Source: Sympetrum striolatum
Taxonomy: Eukaryota > Arthropoda > Insecta > Odonata > Libellulidae
NCBI GenBank assembly: GCA_947579665.1
Contig: OX388348.1
Span: 2,046,001 to 2,110,000 of the forward strand
Length of the DNA stretch: 64,000 nucleotides
Direction of reading: 5' to 3'
A program made the translations under genes and the position numbers. Shown one piece after another: positions 24,396 to 35,529 of this stretch (positions are counted from its first letter, which is position 1; each line of letters opens with the position of its first letter). The notes under the pieces were generated by a model that was not told the DNA's origin, did not search any database, and worked only from the letters and a program-made list of their open reading frames with translations.

Positions 24396-27300
24396 ATCAT
24401 CATCATCATCATCAGCCATTTTCAATCCGACGTCGGATGTAGGCCTCCCCAAGTACTTTCCAATTTTCTCAGTCCTGAGCTTCTCGTTGCCACGTTACAC
24501 CTACGTACTTGATGATGTCTCTGTTCCACCTGTCCATAGGTCGTCTTCTTGGTCTCTTCACATCTCTTGGTATCCAGTTGAGAACGGCAGATGTCCAACG
24601 GTTGTCGTTTCTTCTTGCAATATGGCCGGCCCACCTCCATTTCAGTGATCTTACCTTATCTATTATGTCTGTAACTCCAGTCATCATTCTCACCCAAGTG
24701 TTTCGTTTCCTGTCTCTTCTTGTGATTCCCAGCATGCAGCGCTCCATGCTCCTTTGCGTTGTCTGAAGTCTCTGCGTTATTGCAGCATTTAACACCCAAG
24801 TTTCACTTCCATAGGTCAAGACAGGTAAAATGCATTGGTTGAAGACCTTCCTCTTCAAAACCATTGGCATTCTTGACTTCAGAATGTTTGAGTTCCTTCC
24901 AAATGCACTCCAGCCAAGTTTCATTCTTCTGTTTACTTCATTAATCCTGTTTTTCTCTCCTGTTGTTACAAGTTGTCCCAGGTATGTGTATTCCAAGCAA
25001 ACATCCAGAGGTTTTCCTTGAAGTTTGACTGGCTCTTGCACTGTAAAAGAATTATACATTACCTTTGTTTTTGTTAGGTTTATCCTGAGTCCTATCTTCT
25101 GTCCTGCTGTGTTTAGCTCTTCAAGTCTTGAAGTTAGATCTTCTGCGTTAGCTGCAAAGAGAACTATATCATCTGCAAAACGTAGGTGACTGATGTACTC
25201 CCCATTTACTCTTACCCCCTTCTCTTCCCAATCAAGGGTTTTAAAAACTTCTTCTAAAATGGCTGTGAACAAGATGGGAGATAGACCGTCACCTTGTCGA
25301 ACTCCCTTCTCAATCTTGAATTCATCGGTCTCTTCATGAAGCATTACAGAAGCTGTGGCATTCTCGTAGATACTGCGCAAGAGGCGGATGTACTCAGAAT
25401 CTATCCCTTGATTCTTCAGAGCTTTCAGAGTGGAGGAGGTACTTACCGAGTCGAAGGCCTGTTCATAATCTACAAAGCAAAGGACGAGTGGCATCTCGTA
25501 TTCATTCGTTCTGTTTATAATTTCCTGTAATGTGTGGATGTGGTCCTTAGTGCTGAAGCCTTTCCGGAATCCCGCTTGTTCTCTAGGCTGGGCTGAAGAC
25601 AGGGTCATCTTAAGACGTTCCGCTATTATCCTCATGAATGTTTTGTAGACAACTGGAAGGAGGCTAATGGGGCGATAGTTCTTCAAATCTTCATTGCTTC
25701 CTTTCTTGTGCAGAAGGGCAATCCTTGCGTGGTTCCATTCCTTGGGAATCATTCCTTGTTTTAGACAATTACTGAATAATTGTGCTAAAACATTAGCAAT
25801 CTCTGTTCCACCAGCTTTCAGATATTCCGCCAACACCCCATCTGCTCCTCCTGCTTTCCCATTCTTCATCTGCTTAATCGCCGCCATTACTTCTTCTGGG
25901 AGGATTGAGAGGAGATTTTGTGAGCTTTGGCTTTCATCTTGGTTCTCCTCTTCGGCGTTTCCTATCTTCTTGTATAGGTTGCCAAAGTATTCTGCTACAA
26001 TCCTCAATATTGCTGGTCTGTTATATGTTGTGGTGCCATCTCCTTTCTGTAAGGCTAAAATCTGTTTCTTACCAATTGCTAGGCGTCTTCTAGCCCTCTT
26101 TATGCTTTTGTTATTTTCTATGGCCTCTTGCACAATCTTTTCATTAAAATTCCTCACATCTTCCTTGATTGCTACTCTGATGGCTTTGCAAAGCTCGGCA
26201 TATTCGATATTATCTCTTGGAGTGTTTAAATTCTTCAGTTCCTTCCGTTGTTTCATCATTTTCCGGGTTCTATCACTAAATTTCTTATCCTTAGGTTTTC
26301 TTGGCATGCTTGCTACTTCCTCTGCCGCTTTCTTTACAATTTCCATACCTTCGGTTTCGAGTTCTTCCTCCTGAAGTGCTGAGAATCTATTTCTAAGTTC
26401 CAGCTGAAACTTTTTCTCCTTATCTGATAGTTCATCAATATTTATCTCCTCCTTCTTGCAAGAAACCAACTTCTTTCGTTCCATTCGGGGGTTAATATTG
26501 ATTCTGCATCTAACAATTCTGTGGTCACTTCCAGTGTTGAAATTATTCAAAACTTCACAGTTAGTTACAGTGTAGAGTATGTTTACCAATATGTAGTCTA
26601 TTTCATTTTTTGTTCCATTGGGACCTCTCCACGTCCATTTCCTTGTAGGATTTTTCTTAAAGTATGTATTTGTTATATACATATTGGTGCATTCTGCAAA
26701 CTCTACTAAGCGGTGACCTCGCTAATTTCTCTGGCCCAGTCCATATTGTCCTGCGACAGTGTCATCAGTTTCCCGCTGCCCTACACGAGCATTAAAATCT
26801 CCCATAATGACTTTATAGTAGTGGGCCTCCTTGTCATGTTCAGTGCCGAGAGTTTGGTAGAAGTTTTCAATTTCCTCTTCGCTGCTTGCCGCTGTTGGTG
26901 CGTAGACTTGGATGACCTGTACTGAGTAACGCTCATTGATCTTCAGTATGAGTTTACAAATTCTATCTGATACACCTTCGATTTTCACCACATTATCCTT
27001 CCATCTCTTGTTGATCAAAAATCCAACGCCTCCATTTCTTCCATCCTTGGTACCCCTGTAAAAGAACAAGTGTCCTTCCTTCAGTGTAAGTAGCTCCTCT
27101 GATTTTCTTCTGACTTCGCTGAGACCGATGATATCCCATTTTATCTTCTCTGCTTCATTGAGTAGTTCTAGCAGTCGTTCTTCGCTCTTCAAGCTGCGGC
27201 AGTTGTAGGTTGTGAATTGCAGGGTAGTAATTCTTTTCTTCATGATGGACCTCTTCAATGCCACCACCTTCCGGACATCCGAATGGGTGGTGCTTTTACG

Positions 27301-27500
27301 TCCGGATAAATTTCCATTAAAGAAGCTCATCATGAAAATTGTACTTGTATTTGGGGGGGTTAGGACAATAATTCACCAGGCTGTCCTACTGCCGGTTGGT
27401 GAATGCCACTTTCATTATTTGGCCGGAGATATTGTTGAAGCCTTCTTAGCATGGTTGAACCTGGGCTATGCATCGCCTCCAACCTCCGTTAACACCCCTC
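24396..27500 (-). mobile_element. RTE-clade non-LTR retrotransposon, near full length
   Basis: The 3' end is at low coordinates and finishes in a (TGA)n-type tail (atc repeats at 24396-24413 on the plus strand). Such short tandem tails are characteristic of RTE elements. One open frame spans endonuclease and reverse transcriptase (24469-27333), interrupted by a single nonsense codon. About 170 bases of 5' leader precede it. The element sits between the two inverse repeat arms, next to a TA-rich stretch on its 3' side. Exact 5' end and target duplication are unclear. Confidence 0.85.
24469..27333 (-). pseudogene. RTE ORF: APE endonuclease plus reverse transcriptase
   Basis: The protein nicks target DNA and reverse-transcribes the element RNA. 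It starts at ATG 27333. The N-terminal part shows apurinic-type endonuclease motifs: 'YNCRSL', 'GLSEVRR', 'MGDFNARVGQ' and, after the break, 'GSDHRIV'. The reverse transcriptase has 'NYRPISLLPV', the first Asp in 'VDYEQAFDSV', 'RQGDGLSPILF' and catalytic 'FADD'. A C-terminal block follows with 'TYGSETWVL' and 'RWAGHIARR', typical of RTE proteins. The only visible lesion is a TAG at 26722-26724, where the second copy in this window (46285-47380) has GAG. It is about 955 codons including the stop, close to the usual RTE size of around 1,000. All catalytic residues I can identify are intact. Confidence 0.9.
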
Positions 27501-27505
27501 CGCAT

Positions 27506-28138
27506 GTGTGTGTGTGCTTGTGCGCGGTCTAACGTGAAAACTATTGGACGTATCAATACCAAACTTCATATATAGTACTGTGGTGTGTGCTGTCAGAGTT
27601 GATTAGTTTTTGGAGTAAATCGATTGACCGGAAGTCGAGCTTTATTCTTCGAAGCAAATTTCCGTTTTTGCAAAATATCTCCATGAATATGATATTTAGG
27701 TATATACTATAATTTATAAAAGTTTAAAAAAATGTAATTTGCAAAAACTTTTTTATGAAACATATTTTTGTATCACTTATTGTTTAGGAGTTATTCGTGA
27801 AATACTGATGAACCGGAAGTAGCTGATTATGTTCTTTGTGGGCGCTCGAACTTGAAAACTATATGTTGTCTTCGTATCAACACCAAATTTCATATATTTT
27901 GGAGTAAATCGGTTAACCGGAAGTCGAGCTTTATTTTTCGAAGCTCGTTTCCGTTTTTGCAAAATTCTTCCATTAATCTGATATTTAGGTATATACAGTT
28001 ACCAACAAAATTTACAAAAAATGTCTTTGCATATATCTTCTAAGTTAAGATTGAATCTAGAGTTCGAAAATACTGTCGTAGATAAATATTTACATCTTAC
28101 ATATGGAGAAAGTCATGTGCTGGCCGCATCAGATATTT
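27506..28138 (-). repeat. Right arm of the large inverted repeat pair
   Basis: Reverse-complement copies of the left arm: a TG run (27506-27523), block B (27525-27850), an extra partial block B (27850-28031) and block A (28032-28138). Shared words include 'agtactgtggtgtgt', 'accggaagtcgagctt' and 'tggagaaagtcatgtgctgg'. Divergence between arms is perhaps 15-20% by eye. Confidence 0.75.
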
Positions 28139-28239
28139 AAATATTGATAATCTCGAAACCTGTCAATTGTTAAATCAGATTGACCTAATTCGAGAATTCT
28201 TACAACTTCCATTATTTGTAGACATAAGAAGTTGGGTTG

Positions 28240-29230
28240 AAACGAGGAGAAATTTTAAAGGGCAAGCGATCGGCTATTTTCTTAGAGATTCTTTAAAGAA
28301 TTACAGACCAATCAGCCTAACTACCTTAGTGTGTAAGGCATTCGAAAAAAATATAGCGGACTATTTAAAACATTCGTGGGAGTCGGAGGGATGTCTTAAT
28401 GAAAACCAACATGGATTTGGGAAAGGTTTCTCGTGGGAGTCACAAATGTTAGGAATATATCAAAACATGACAGAAGCGCAGGTTAGGGTAGATGCTGTAG
28501 TGGTGGAATTAGCGAAGGTGTTTTATGTAGTGGATCACAGTTTATTGATACTAAAAATGAGTGTTATGGCGGTTGACCCAAGGATAGTGAAATGGAAGGA
28601 GGCCTTTATTTGTTATAGAACACAGAGAAAAAATGGGGAATAAACAGTCGGACCCAATTAAAGTAACTTCAGGGGTACCGCAGGGTAGTGTACTCGGACC
28701 GTTATTATTTTTAATAATGATTAACGTTACGCCAAAAGTAATATAACATCGTGCATAATTATTTGCTGACGACTGTATAATTTATGGGGTAATAAAAGGA
28801 ATAGGCGATTGTAACGCGCTACAAAAATTGATATTGATCATAGATCATCATCATTGATCAACTCGAAGAAATTGGATGTGAGTTCAGATTAATGTAGAGT
28901 CATTAGCTTTAATGAGAGCGTATTTCAGTATTATCATAATATAGCTGGTAATGTTTTAGTGAAAGAAAATATGGTTAAATTTTTGGGTGTTACTTTCAGT
29001 AGAGATTTAAAATTGAACGTGCACATAGAAAATATCGTTGGCAAAGCCAATACGATGTTAAATCTTGTGATACGTATTCTTAAGAAATCAAACAGGAAAA
29101 CAAAAGAAACAGTGTACCTGTCGTATAATAGGCCTACACTAGAATACGGTGAATGTTTATGGGACTCTTATCAAGTAGGAGTCGCTGCTACTGTAGCTGT
29201 GAAGGCCTATGAGGAACCCTGAAAAATCTT
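28240..29230 (+). pseudogene. Decayed CR1/Jockey-like LINE reverse transcriptase
   Basis: Successive frames show 'LKNYRPISLTTLVCKAFE' near 28295-28350, 'NENQHGFGKGFSWESQM' near 28400-28445, a decayed catalytic block 'VVELAKVFYVVDH', then 'SGVPQGSVLGPLLF' near 28668-28710, 'FADDCIIYG' near 28760-28790 and 'VKFLGVTFSRDLKLNVHI' near 28970-29030. Several frameshifts and stops separate them and there is an internal stretch of unreadable sequence near 28810-28950. It lacks an endonuclease and a recognisable tail. It is clearly older than the LINE at 7407. Confidence 0.8.
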
Positions 29231-29587
29231 GCATGATACAAGAAACGTATATGCTGATTAAGGTTATTTAAAATTCATACTTAGTAAATTCACAGCGGTG
29301 CTTTTTATACATGTAACTCATATATATACTGCATATTTATACTTTAGTAATTATTATTTTTTATTACTTTTTATTTACACATGCTATGATGAAAAAGTAC
29401 AAATTGTTATTTTTCATCATGGCGTAATTTCACAAGAAATCGCCAGAGACTGAATTTTACTTTTCTTGCTAATTTTGGATTCAGTTAGGTATATGGTATG
29501 CATGCACAGTAATTAAAAAAAATAATTATTATGTAAGTTAACGTCGCCACCAGTCCTTGCAACTAACTGTGGTGGTTTTCTACAATA

Positions 29588-29664
29588 AAGGTATAATGAA
29601 GGTATAATGAAGGTATAATAAAGGTATAATAAAGGTATAATAAAGGTATAATGAAGGTATAATA
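29588..29664 (+). repeat. 11-bp minisatellite, 7 copies
   Basis: Seven units of aaggtataatR (10 constant bases plus one G/A) run without interruption. Nothing coding. Confidence 0.95.
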
Positions 29665-29952
29665 AAGATGAATTCCATATTCCGATTGCTCATTAATGGG
29701 ATATCAGTTTCTTAAAAGAAGGTGACACTGTGAATTTGCGTGAAATCTTAGTTTTAGCTATTGTCTCATTAGTTATACTGTAGATCATTATCACAAAATT
29801 ATCACTATTTAGCGTTTGAATGATCGTACGTTTCAGTTTTCTTAATCTAAAATTATTCTCTCGCTTGGAGTTGGTATTCCTACCCAACTGGGACAACTCC
29901 AGTTGGGGCAATTTGTCCAAGGACGCAACTGATCCATCGTCCTTATGCTTAC

Positions 29953-30092
29953 CTTGTATTTTCCGAGGTTGTCCACTTGACAGGACAAGACAGCCTCTCT
30001 GCCCACTGGAACTGTTAGGTTTTTGATCGGAAGTCCGAACTCCGGGTCATCCGAGGCTCTGCTTGTGCCACCCCACTGCTCTGGAGTTGGAG
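29953..30092 (-). CDS. Ig-domain exon of a DIP/Lachesin-type cell-surface protein
   Basis: This is an internal exon of an immunoglobulin-superfamily adhesion protein. Relatives act at neuronal surfaces, where DIPs bind Dpr partners during synapse specification. The acceptor ends 'gtcctttgcag' and the donor is 'aag|gtaagc', both near consensus. The 140 bases are 2 bases plus 46 whole codons (phase-1 acceptor, phase-0 donor). The translation contains 'DDPEFGLPIKNLTVPVGREA' then 'VLSCQVDNLGKYK': the start of the first Ig domain, with its B-strand Cys and an Asn-Leu-Thr glycosylation site. In known DIPs the next residues would be a Val-x-Trp motif, consistent with a splice here. The reading frame closes shortly after the donor, as expected for intron. 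No partner exon was found nearby. A Lachesin or other IgLON-like protein remains possible. Confidence 0.78.
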
Positions 30093-30926
30093 CTGCAAAG
30101 GACAATTGCTACTTAGCAACAAAATCTGTTTGAGACTTTAAAACGGTCGCAAGTGGGTAAGGAATCATCAAACACCCTAATTAAATTGTAGATAAGCGGT
30201 GGGAATCGAAGATCCGCAATAGAGTAGGAAACATTCAAACTGATTGGCGTTGAAGTGGTTGATCAGCGGGATGTTTTGTAAGGGAAGAGGCTTAAATACT
30301 CTCCAAAGCTTTCTTTTGTCGCCAGTGAACGTGCTTTCTTCGCGACTACTGAATTCTGCATCTATCGGGTGATTTGTAGAAAGTGGCGTCGATGTAGCGC
30401 TGATGTCTAATGCGAATTCTGGTTCTAGAATGAAGCTGTAAATGATGGACTGGTAGATGTTTGATACCCACTGAAATGACTATCCTTCGAAGAGGTTTGC
30501 ATTAAAAGAAGTGACAGTCATAAGTTGTTTTCATACACTAAGAATGTTCCAAATAATTCACTTTTGATAATTCAGAAAGTTTTAACAGTCACATTACGTT
30601 GTTATATTTTCAAGGCCTTCATAAATTTGCGCATATTTTAGAGTTGACCTATTCTTAGATTATACTTATAGTTTAGGGTCATATCCGCTATTGGATACGC
30701 TAAATGAATCTAAACAAGGGAACGGTATTGCTCAAATCCTCAATTATTTCCACGTATTATATAAATTACGTTACAATCATATGAGTTCGTGTATACCTAC
30801 ACACAAACGTATTTATAAAAAGTATACGAAGTACGTAAAACTTCGAAATAACCATTTCTTTTCTGTCGATTGTAGGTAATATTTCATATTACGTGTGGAT
30901 ATGATTGCAGGGAGAGTTTGCCTAGT
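30093..30926. other. Presumed intron of the Ig-domain gene
   Basis: Non-coding. It lies upstream of the DIP-like exon on its strand, so it is probably intronic. No signal-peptide exon was recognised here. Confidence 0.4.
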
Positions 30927-30973
30927 GACATTACTACATCTCTCTCTCTCTTAGAGAGAGATGTAGTAATGTC
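30927..30973. repeat. Perfect 21-bp hairpin
   Basis: 30927-30947 and 30953-30973 are perfect inverse copies around a 5-base loop. The arms contain 'gacattactacatctctctct'-type sequence given by position. They are too short for a usual animal microRNA precursor, and the TC repeat near the loop suggests origin by palindromic duplication. Confidence 0.9.
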
Positions 30974-32484
30974 AACCTAGAGCAGAATTTATTCCACTTT
31001 TGTGGTAATACTTTGTGGATAATGAATATTACCCATAAATATTAATTACTTGGGAACTCTTCCATCACACTCGCATATTACTGAACATCGAATTTATATC
31101 AGACGTTTGTTGAAGATGACAATGAAAAACTGTGAGTATAAAATTTGATAATTCTAGAATGATTCAAGGAACTTTATTAATAGAAATAGATGCGAGAGTA
31201 TAAAAATTAGCATATTTAGTACGATCTCATTGAAAGGTCAGCAAACTTTTGGAAGTCATCAGTCTCTTGATTTCGATGAAATTTAGATGTTGACTCGTTC
31301 TCTATGGATAATGCAAATTTTACTCCTGCTTCAGATATGACGCAATTACTGTTTATAACCATCTACAGAGCGAATATTTCCAACATTGTTTGGGAAAGGC
31401 GGATTTGAGTAATATTTTGCCGGCGTTCTCTTTTAAAGAGATTCTTTGAAAAGAGCTTTTTGCTGCTGAAATCGTGTGTGTCCGCCAATCCACCGTCCAA
31501 ATCGGTGATTTGCTTCGTTTTTGCCTCCGCCGTTAATTATTGCAGCGTGAGATCAAGGCATTCGTTTCAGATTACTTGTTTGCCGGACTATAGAGAAACC
31601 GAAAAAAGAATAAATCGGGAAATGCAAAGAGTCGATGTTCTTTTACGATGTTTTGAGGGTATATAGGTAAAGGTTTTCCCATTATTATTTCACTTGGGGA
31701 AATATATGGATCGTATTTCACGTATATAACTATTTTACGGACAGCAAAATTCATATTGAGGAAAATTAATATTATATATTATAATATAATTAAATAATTA
31801 ATTAATTAATAACTACCATAAAGTTACGCCTGATTCCGTGTCGTTTATTTTACGGACGTTTTTCTCAATTATTTCGCATTAATTATGCGTGGGAAAACCA
31901 TCGAAGGCTTATTTTTTTACGAAAGTTATTCCTCAACGTAAACTCCTTATTCATCGTGAGACGAACATCGTGAAAATGTACTCTAGTAAACTCAAGAAAT
32001 ACTTTACAAGTGGGAAATCGGAGGAGGCAATGGCCATGGGGAGTTCATAGAGGACTCTAATAAAAACCGTAGCTCAAGGTTGAACTAAGTAACTATTAAA
32101 ATTTATTCTTATTTCTAATTCTGTCTGCACAACCGTAAACGATGTAACGGAGTTAATTTAAAGAGTACAGGGAAGTATTTTACTTACAGCAAATATCACT
32201 TCTTTGCTTTAAGTAAATATTTTTGTTACTTCCAATAATTATATTGTATGTCAACGAAATATATATTATAATTAACAATAGTATATTATGCAGCGTGATA
32301 AATTAAACGATTTTTAGATGGAACCCTAATTCGTGTCTTTCTTTTCATAAAGTAACGATAATTCCGAATTATTCGCAATATGCTTCTGTAGATTGATGAA
32401 GTCTTTTAACATTAATTTGTATGTTAAATTGATCAATCATCCGACTAATCAAATATTTTTTATGGAAACACAGCAAAAAATGTA
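30974..32484. other. AT-rich non-coding stretch
   Basis: No gene or repeat family recognised. Confidence 0.5.
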
Positions 32485-32561
32485 CACTCTTGGCCAAAAT
32501 TAACGCAGCACCGGCCGTAAGAATCGCTATGGAGGTGCTGCGTTTATTTTGGCCAGGAGTG
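32485..32561. mobile_element. 77-bp Tc1/mariner-type MITE
   Basis: It has terminal inverted repeats of 28 bp (32485-32512 and 32534-32561) with two mismatches, flanked by TA on both sides (32483-32484 and 32562-32563). The ends read CACTCYTGGCCAAAAT, like known Tc1/mariner ends, and TA target duplication is the family hallmark. The core is only 21 bp and no transposase is encoded. Confidence 0.85.
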
Positions 32562-32999
32562 TACATTCACTATCTTGCTTTTCCTTTCGTTATTATCGCC
32601 GTTCCTCGACTGTGTGACAGTAATTTTACGACTGTGTAATTCGTAATTGTTGCCATTTTATCATTGTTTATTATGATTTAGATAGAATTAGGCTGACTAT
32701 AGGTATGTACTTATTAACATGATTAGATGATTATGAAAACAACGATTCACATAGATTGATTAAAATAAAACTAAAATATGTTATATTACTTCCATTAACA
32801 TCTTGCCTTTACAACCTTCCGAATGTATAATCTTTTGGGTGATGAGGTTCTACTATAGGAAGTAATCTAGCCATAGAATAATGGCATGAGTGGGAGAGAG
32901 AAAATGCATTATCTTGTCAAAAGCATTCTACGATCAAATACAAACATAATTTAAACAAATATGACATGATCATACATAAACTTATTAAATGCATTGCTG

Positions 33000-34250
33000 C
33001 CAGAAGCTAGCAACTTCTATGGCAACGTCGGTTGAGGTCATCCAGGGTACATGACACTGAGCATTCGGGAAAACAGATATTGGGTCCCACTTTCGCATAC
33101 GTCCCTCGGGAAGTCCCATTTAATCAGGTTGTCCTTGCTTCTTGCTGCACCTTGCCTGGGGGGACTCCGAAGGTGGTATATTTGTAGGCGATTCAGCTGT
33201 GTGTGGGTGTTGGACTGGAGTAGTTTTTCCTAGTCTCAGTTATCCATATAAATGGTGAGCTTCATTTTACCATCGTTCTCTGTCTTCTGCTACTTTTCGC
33301 CGGATAATGAGTGGAGCGATTCCTGCTTGGCTATAATGTTTTCCGTCGTTGGTAGGTTTTAGGCAGCGAGTTTTTAAGGGTAACATTCACCTGTTTAGCG
33401 TGAACTGAATTTAACCATACAGTGCAGGCATATTTCGCTGTGGAGTAGGAAAGTGCGATGTTCTCAATACTCCTGGATCTGCTCGAATGTGCTGCTTGTG
33501 AGTTACTCAAGGATGTTACTAAGAGCAGTAGTTTTAAGTTTAGTGTTATCTGTACGTGAGAGCACGTCACAGCGTAACTCGCAGATGAGTCTCGAACCAA
33601 TCAACCATTAGCCTCTCCTCCGAGCATCTTTGTATCGTTGGTGCGCAGGTCTTATTAGGCTTAGATTTCAGTTCTTATGATAATTCGCAAACACTTCCAA
33701 TCACTCTGTGACGACATTTTCTATTTCCTCGAAATTCTTCTCCTGTATTGCGAAGGTCATCAGCATATAACAAACCTTTCCTTCCATGGGGCCGCTATTT
33801 TTCGTTAATGTATAACTTATTCATCATAGTTCTGTGCTGGGCCATATCATATCCAGCTGGAAGGTCTATGAAAACCACCCCTGTGGTGATTCAAATCCAT
33901 CGCCGGTCTTACCTGATCTGGCCTTATGATATCAGAAGAGGCTAAATGACGGTCGTGCAGTAATTTCCTTGGGATTTTATAAAGATGACATAGGAGTGTC
34001 TGTTTTTTGTCCAAAGTGCTTAATATGTTCAACTATTATTCCACTCGGGTCTGGTTCCTTGCCACTCTTGCATTTTCTATAGCTTCTAATAGTTCGTTTC
34101 TGTTCAAAGGTTGTGATAGGACTTCGGTTTCTGACGACTGATCTAATGTTTCTCTGATTCGGTGGCTGCTTTTCAGTAGTTTGCTGTGTGATTTGCACTC
34201 TGCTTTGTCTTTACTGAGGCGCTTTTGCAGTTGCAAAGCTTTTTGGCAGT
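33000..34250 (-). pseudogene. Decayed Jockey-like LINE, RT to C-terminal region
   Basis: Reading down the minus strand, fragments occur in the right order for one LINE protein. They are 'EAIENARVARNQTRV..IVEHIKHFGQK' near 34020-34110, 'FIDLPAGYDMAQHR' near 33835-33880 (decayed first catalytic block), 'LLYADD' near 33760 (decayed catalytic box), 'STAKYACTVWLNSVHAKQV' near 33390-33450 and a C-terminal stretch ('GLPEGRMRKWDP') near 33070-33120. Many stops and frameshifts, and large internal losses between blocks, show an old dead copy. Its relation to the fragment at 34606 is unclear. Confidence 0.65.
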
Positions 34251-34605
34251 TTTAGCACGTATCCCAGTTTTTATTTGTCCATTGTTCTCGTTTATTTGTT
34301 TGCAGAGCGCGCATTCGCCTGCTTCCTCCGCATCTCCTTCGAACAACATTTGTATTACTGACGCTAGTCCATATCATAAACAGAATATTAAATAATAATC
34401 ATAACAATAATAAGCCTTTTATTATTATTGATTACTCAGTTACTTTATAGTAGCTTCCACTCCACCAGTCCTTCTCGGCATTCTTCCACAACATTCTAAA
34501 ATTTCGTAGCACACAAATATTAAATACAGTTTTGATAGATTTTAGAAGAAGTATAATACACAATATTAATGTAACGCTTCATTTTGCATTTATCATCAAT
34601 TTGGT

Positions 34606-34880
34606 TTAAATTCCGAACACTTCTTTGCTGAGCTCATTCCGTACCAAATGCTGTCCAAAGCACATCATTTGGCCATCAATTACTCGCTTCCCCATCGCAG
34701 CAGAGTTCCTCTCTGAGTGCCCGCTTCTTCTTTTCTTTGTCTTTTCTCTTCTTTTAAAACGACTTTTTAACATGTGACTCCAGCATGCCTTTTTAAATTC
34801 ACCATTGCCAATCAGCACCACATCTTCATTGCTTATTCGTTGTGTAGTCATTTCTTCACAGCCATACATTACAGCACTTC
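34606..34880 (-). pseudogene. Probable LINE C-terminal fragment
   Basis: A frame of about 88 codons has 'MYGCEEMTT' then 'ACWSHMLKS' and later 'CFGQHLVRNELSKEVF'. This spacing and pattern resemble the end of RTE or CR1-type proteins (YGCETW, CWRRML, and GHxxR followed by xLxKEV). The similarity is weak and no other domain is attached. Confidence 0.35.
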
Positions 34881-35477
34881 ATATATTTGTTTTAATAAAC
34901 TGTTTCCTGATATCCAAGATTCTCTTATTTATCGATAGCAATAGCTTTCTAGAAGAATGGTGTCTTTGTTTGGGCAATTCCTTCTATATTTTCTTTCAAA
35001 TGCTTATACTGACTAAATGTCAGAATGCTGATAACCTTTCCAAGTTTCAGCCGAAACACATCTTTCGGATTTCGGAAAATCACTTACGTTTCGTTTTTAT
35101 TCATATCAATATTTACTGCTTCAGATTTTTTGAATCATAGTTATTATAAAGCGTGCTTTCTTTTCAGTGAATATCGCTGCAATTTCTGCAACCCACTACA
35201 TTCACAAGAGGACTTATCGTAAGCCCATCCCCAAAGGTTTCATATGTCATTCGCCTCTATTGAGGTGCTCTTCTTCATCAGAATCATGTTCGTCCTACCA
35301 ATCCTGTGTTTCGTCCGTCTTCAGATTGCGACAAGTTGACCCGTTCTTCCATCGATTTATCATTTGACATTTGTTAGTCTCTTTCCGGTGTTGTCGCGTC
35401 ATTTGCACGTTTTCTAGAAGCGAATGCTCGCAGTTGTTCGCTTCACGTGTCAGTCGGTCGCTATCAGTTTCGCGAAG
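34881..35477. other. Non-coding stretch
   Basis: No recognised gene. The 35370-35470 part is richer in CpG than its surroundings and could be a promoter-proximal region for the small frame at 35478. Confidence 0.4.
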
Positions 35478-35527
35478 ATGAGTGCATATTTCACGGTGTA
35501 TGGGATTCTATTCTTTTTATCTCTGCC
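35478..35527 (+). CDS. Possible first exon with signal-peptide-like start
   Basis: An ATG at 35478 opens a hydrophobic 17-codon frame (MSAYFTVYGILFFLSLP) that runs into 'gtaaac', a passable splice donor, at 35528. About 28 bases upstream is 'tcagtc', an arthropod initiator-like word. The combination could mark a short 5' exon of a secreted protein, but each signal is weak and no second exon is identified. Confidence 0.2.
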
Positions 35528-35529
35528 GT

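Noticed and set aside
25694..26374. 226-codon plus-strand frame
   Set aside because: It is the antisense shadow of the RTE protein on the minus strand.
29588..29664. TATAAT words resembling bacterial -10 boxes
   Set aside because: They are part of an 11-bp minisatellite in a eukaryotic genome.
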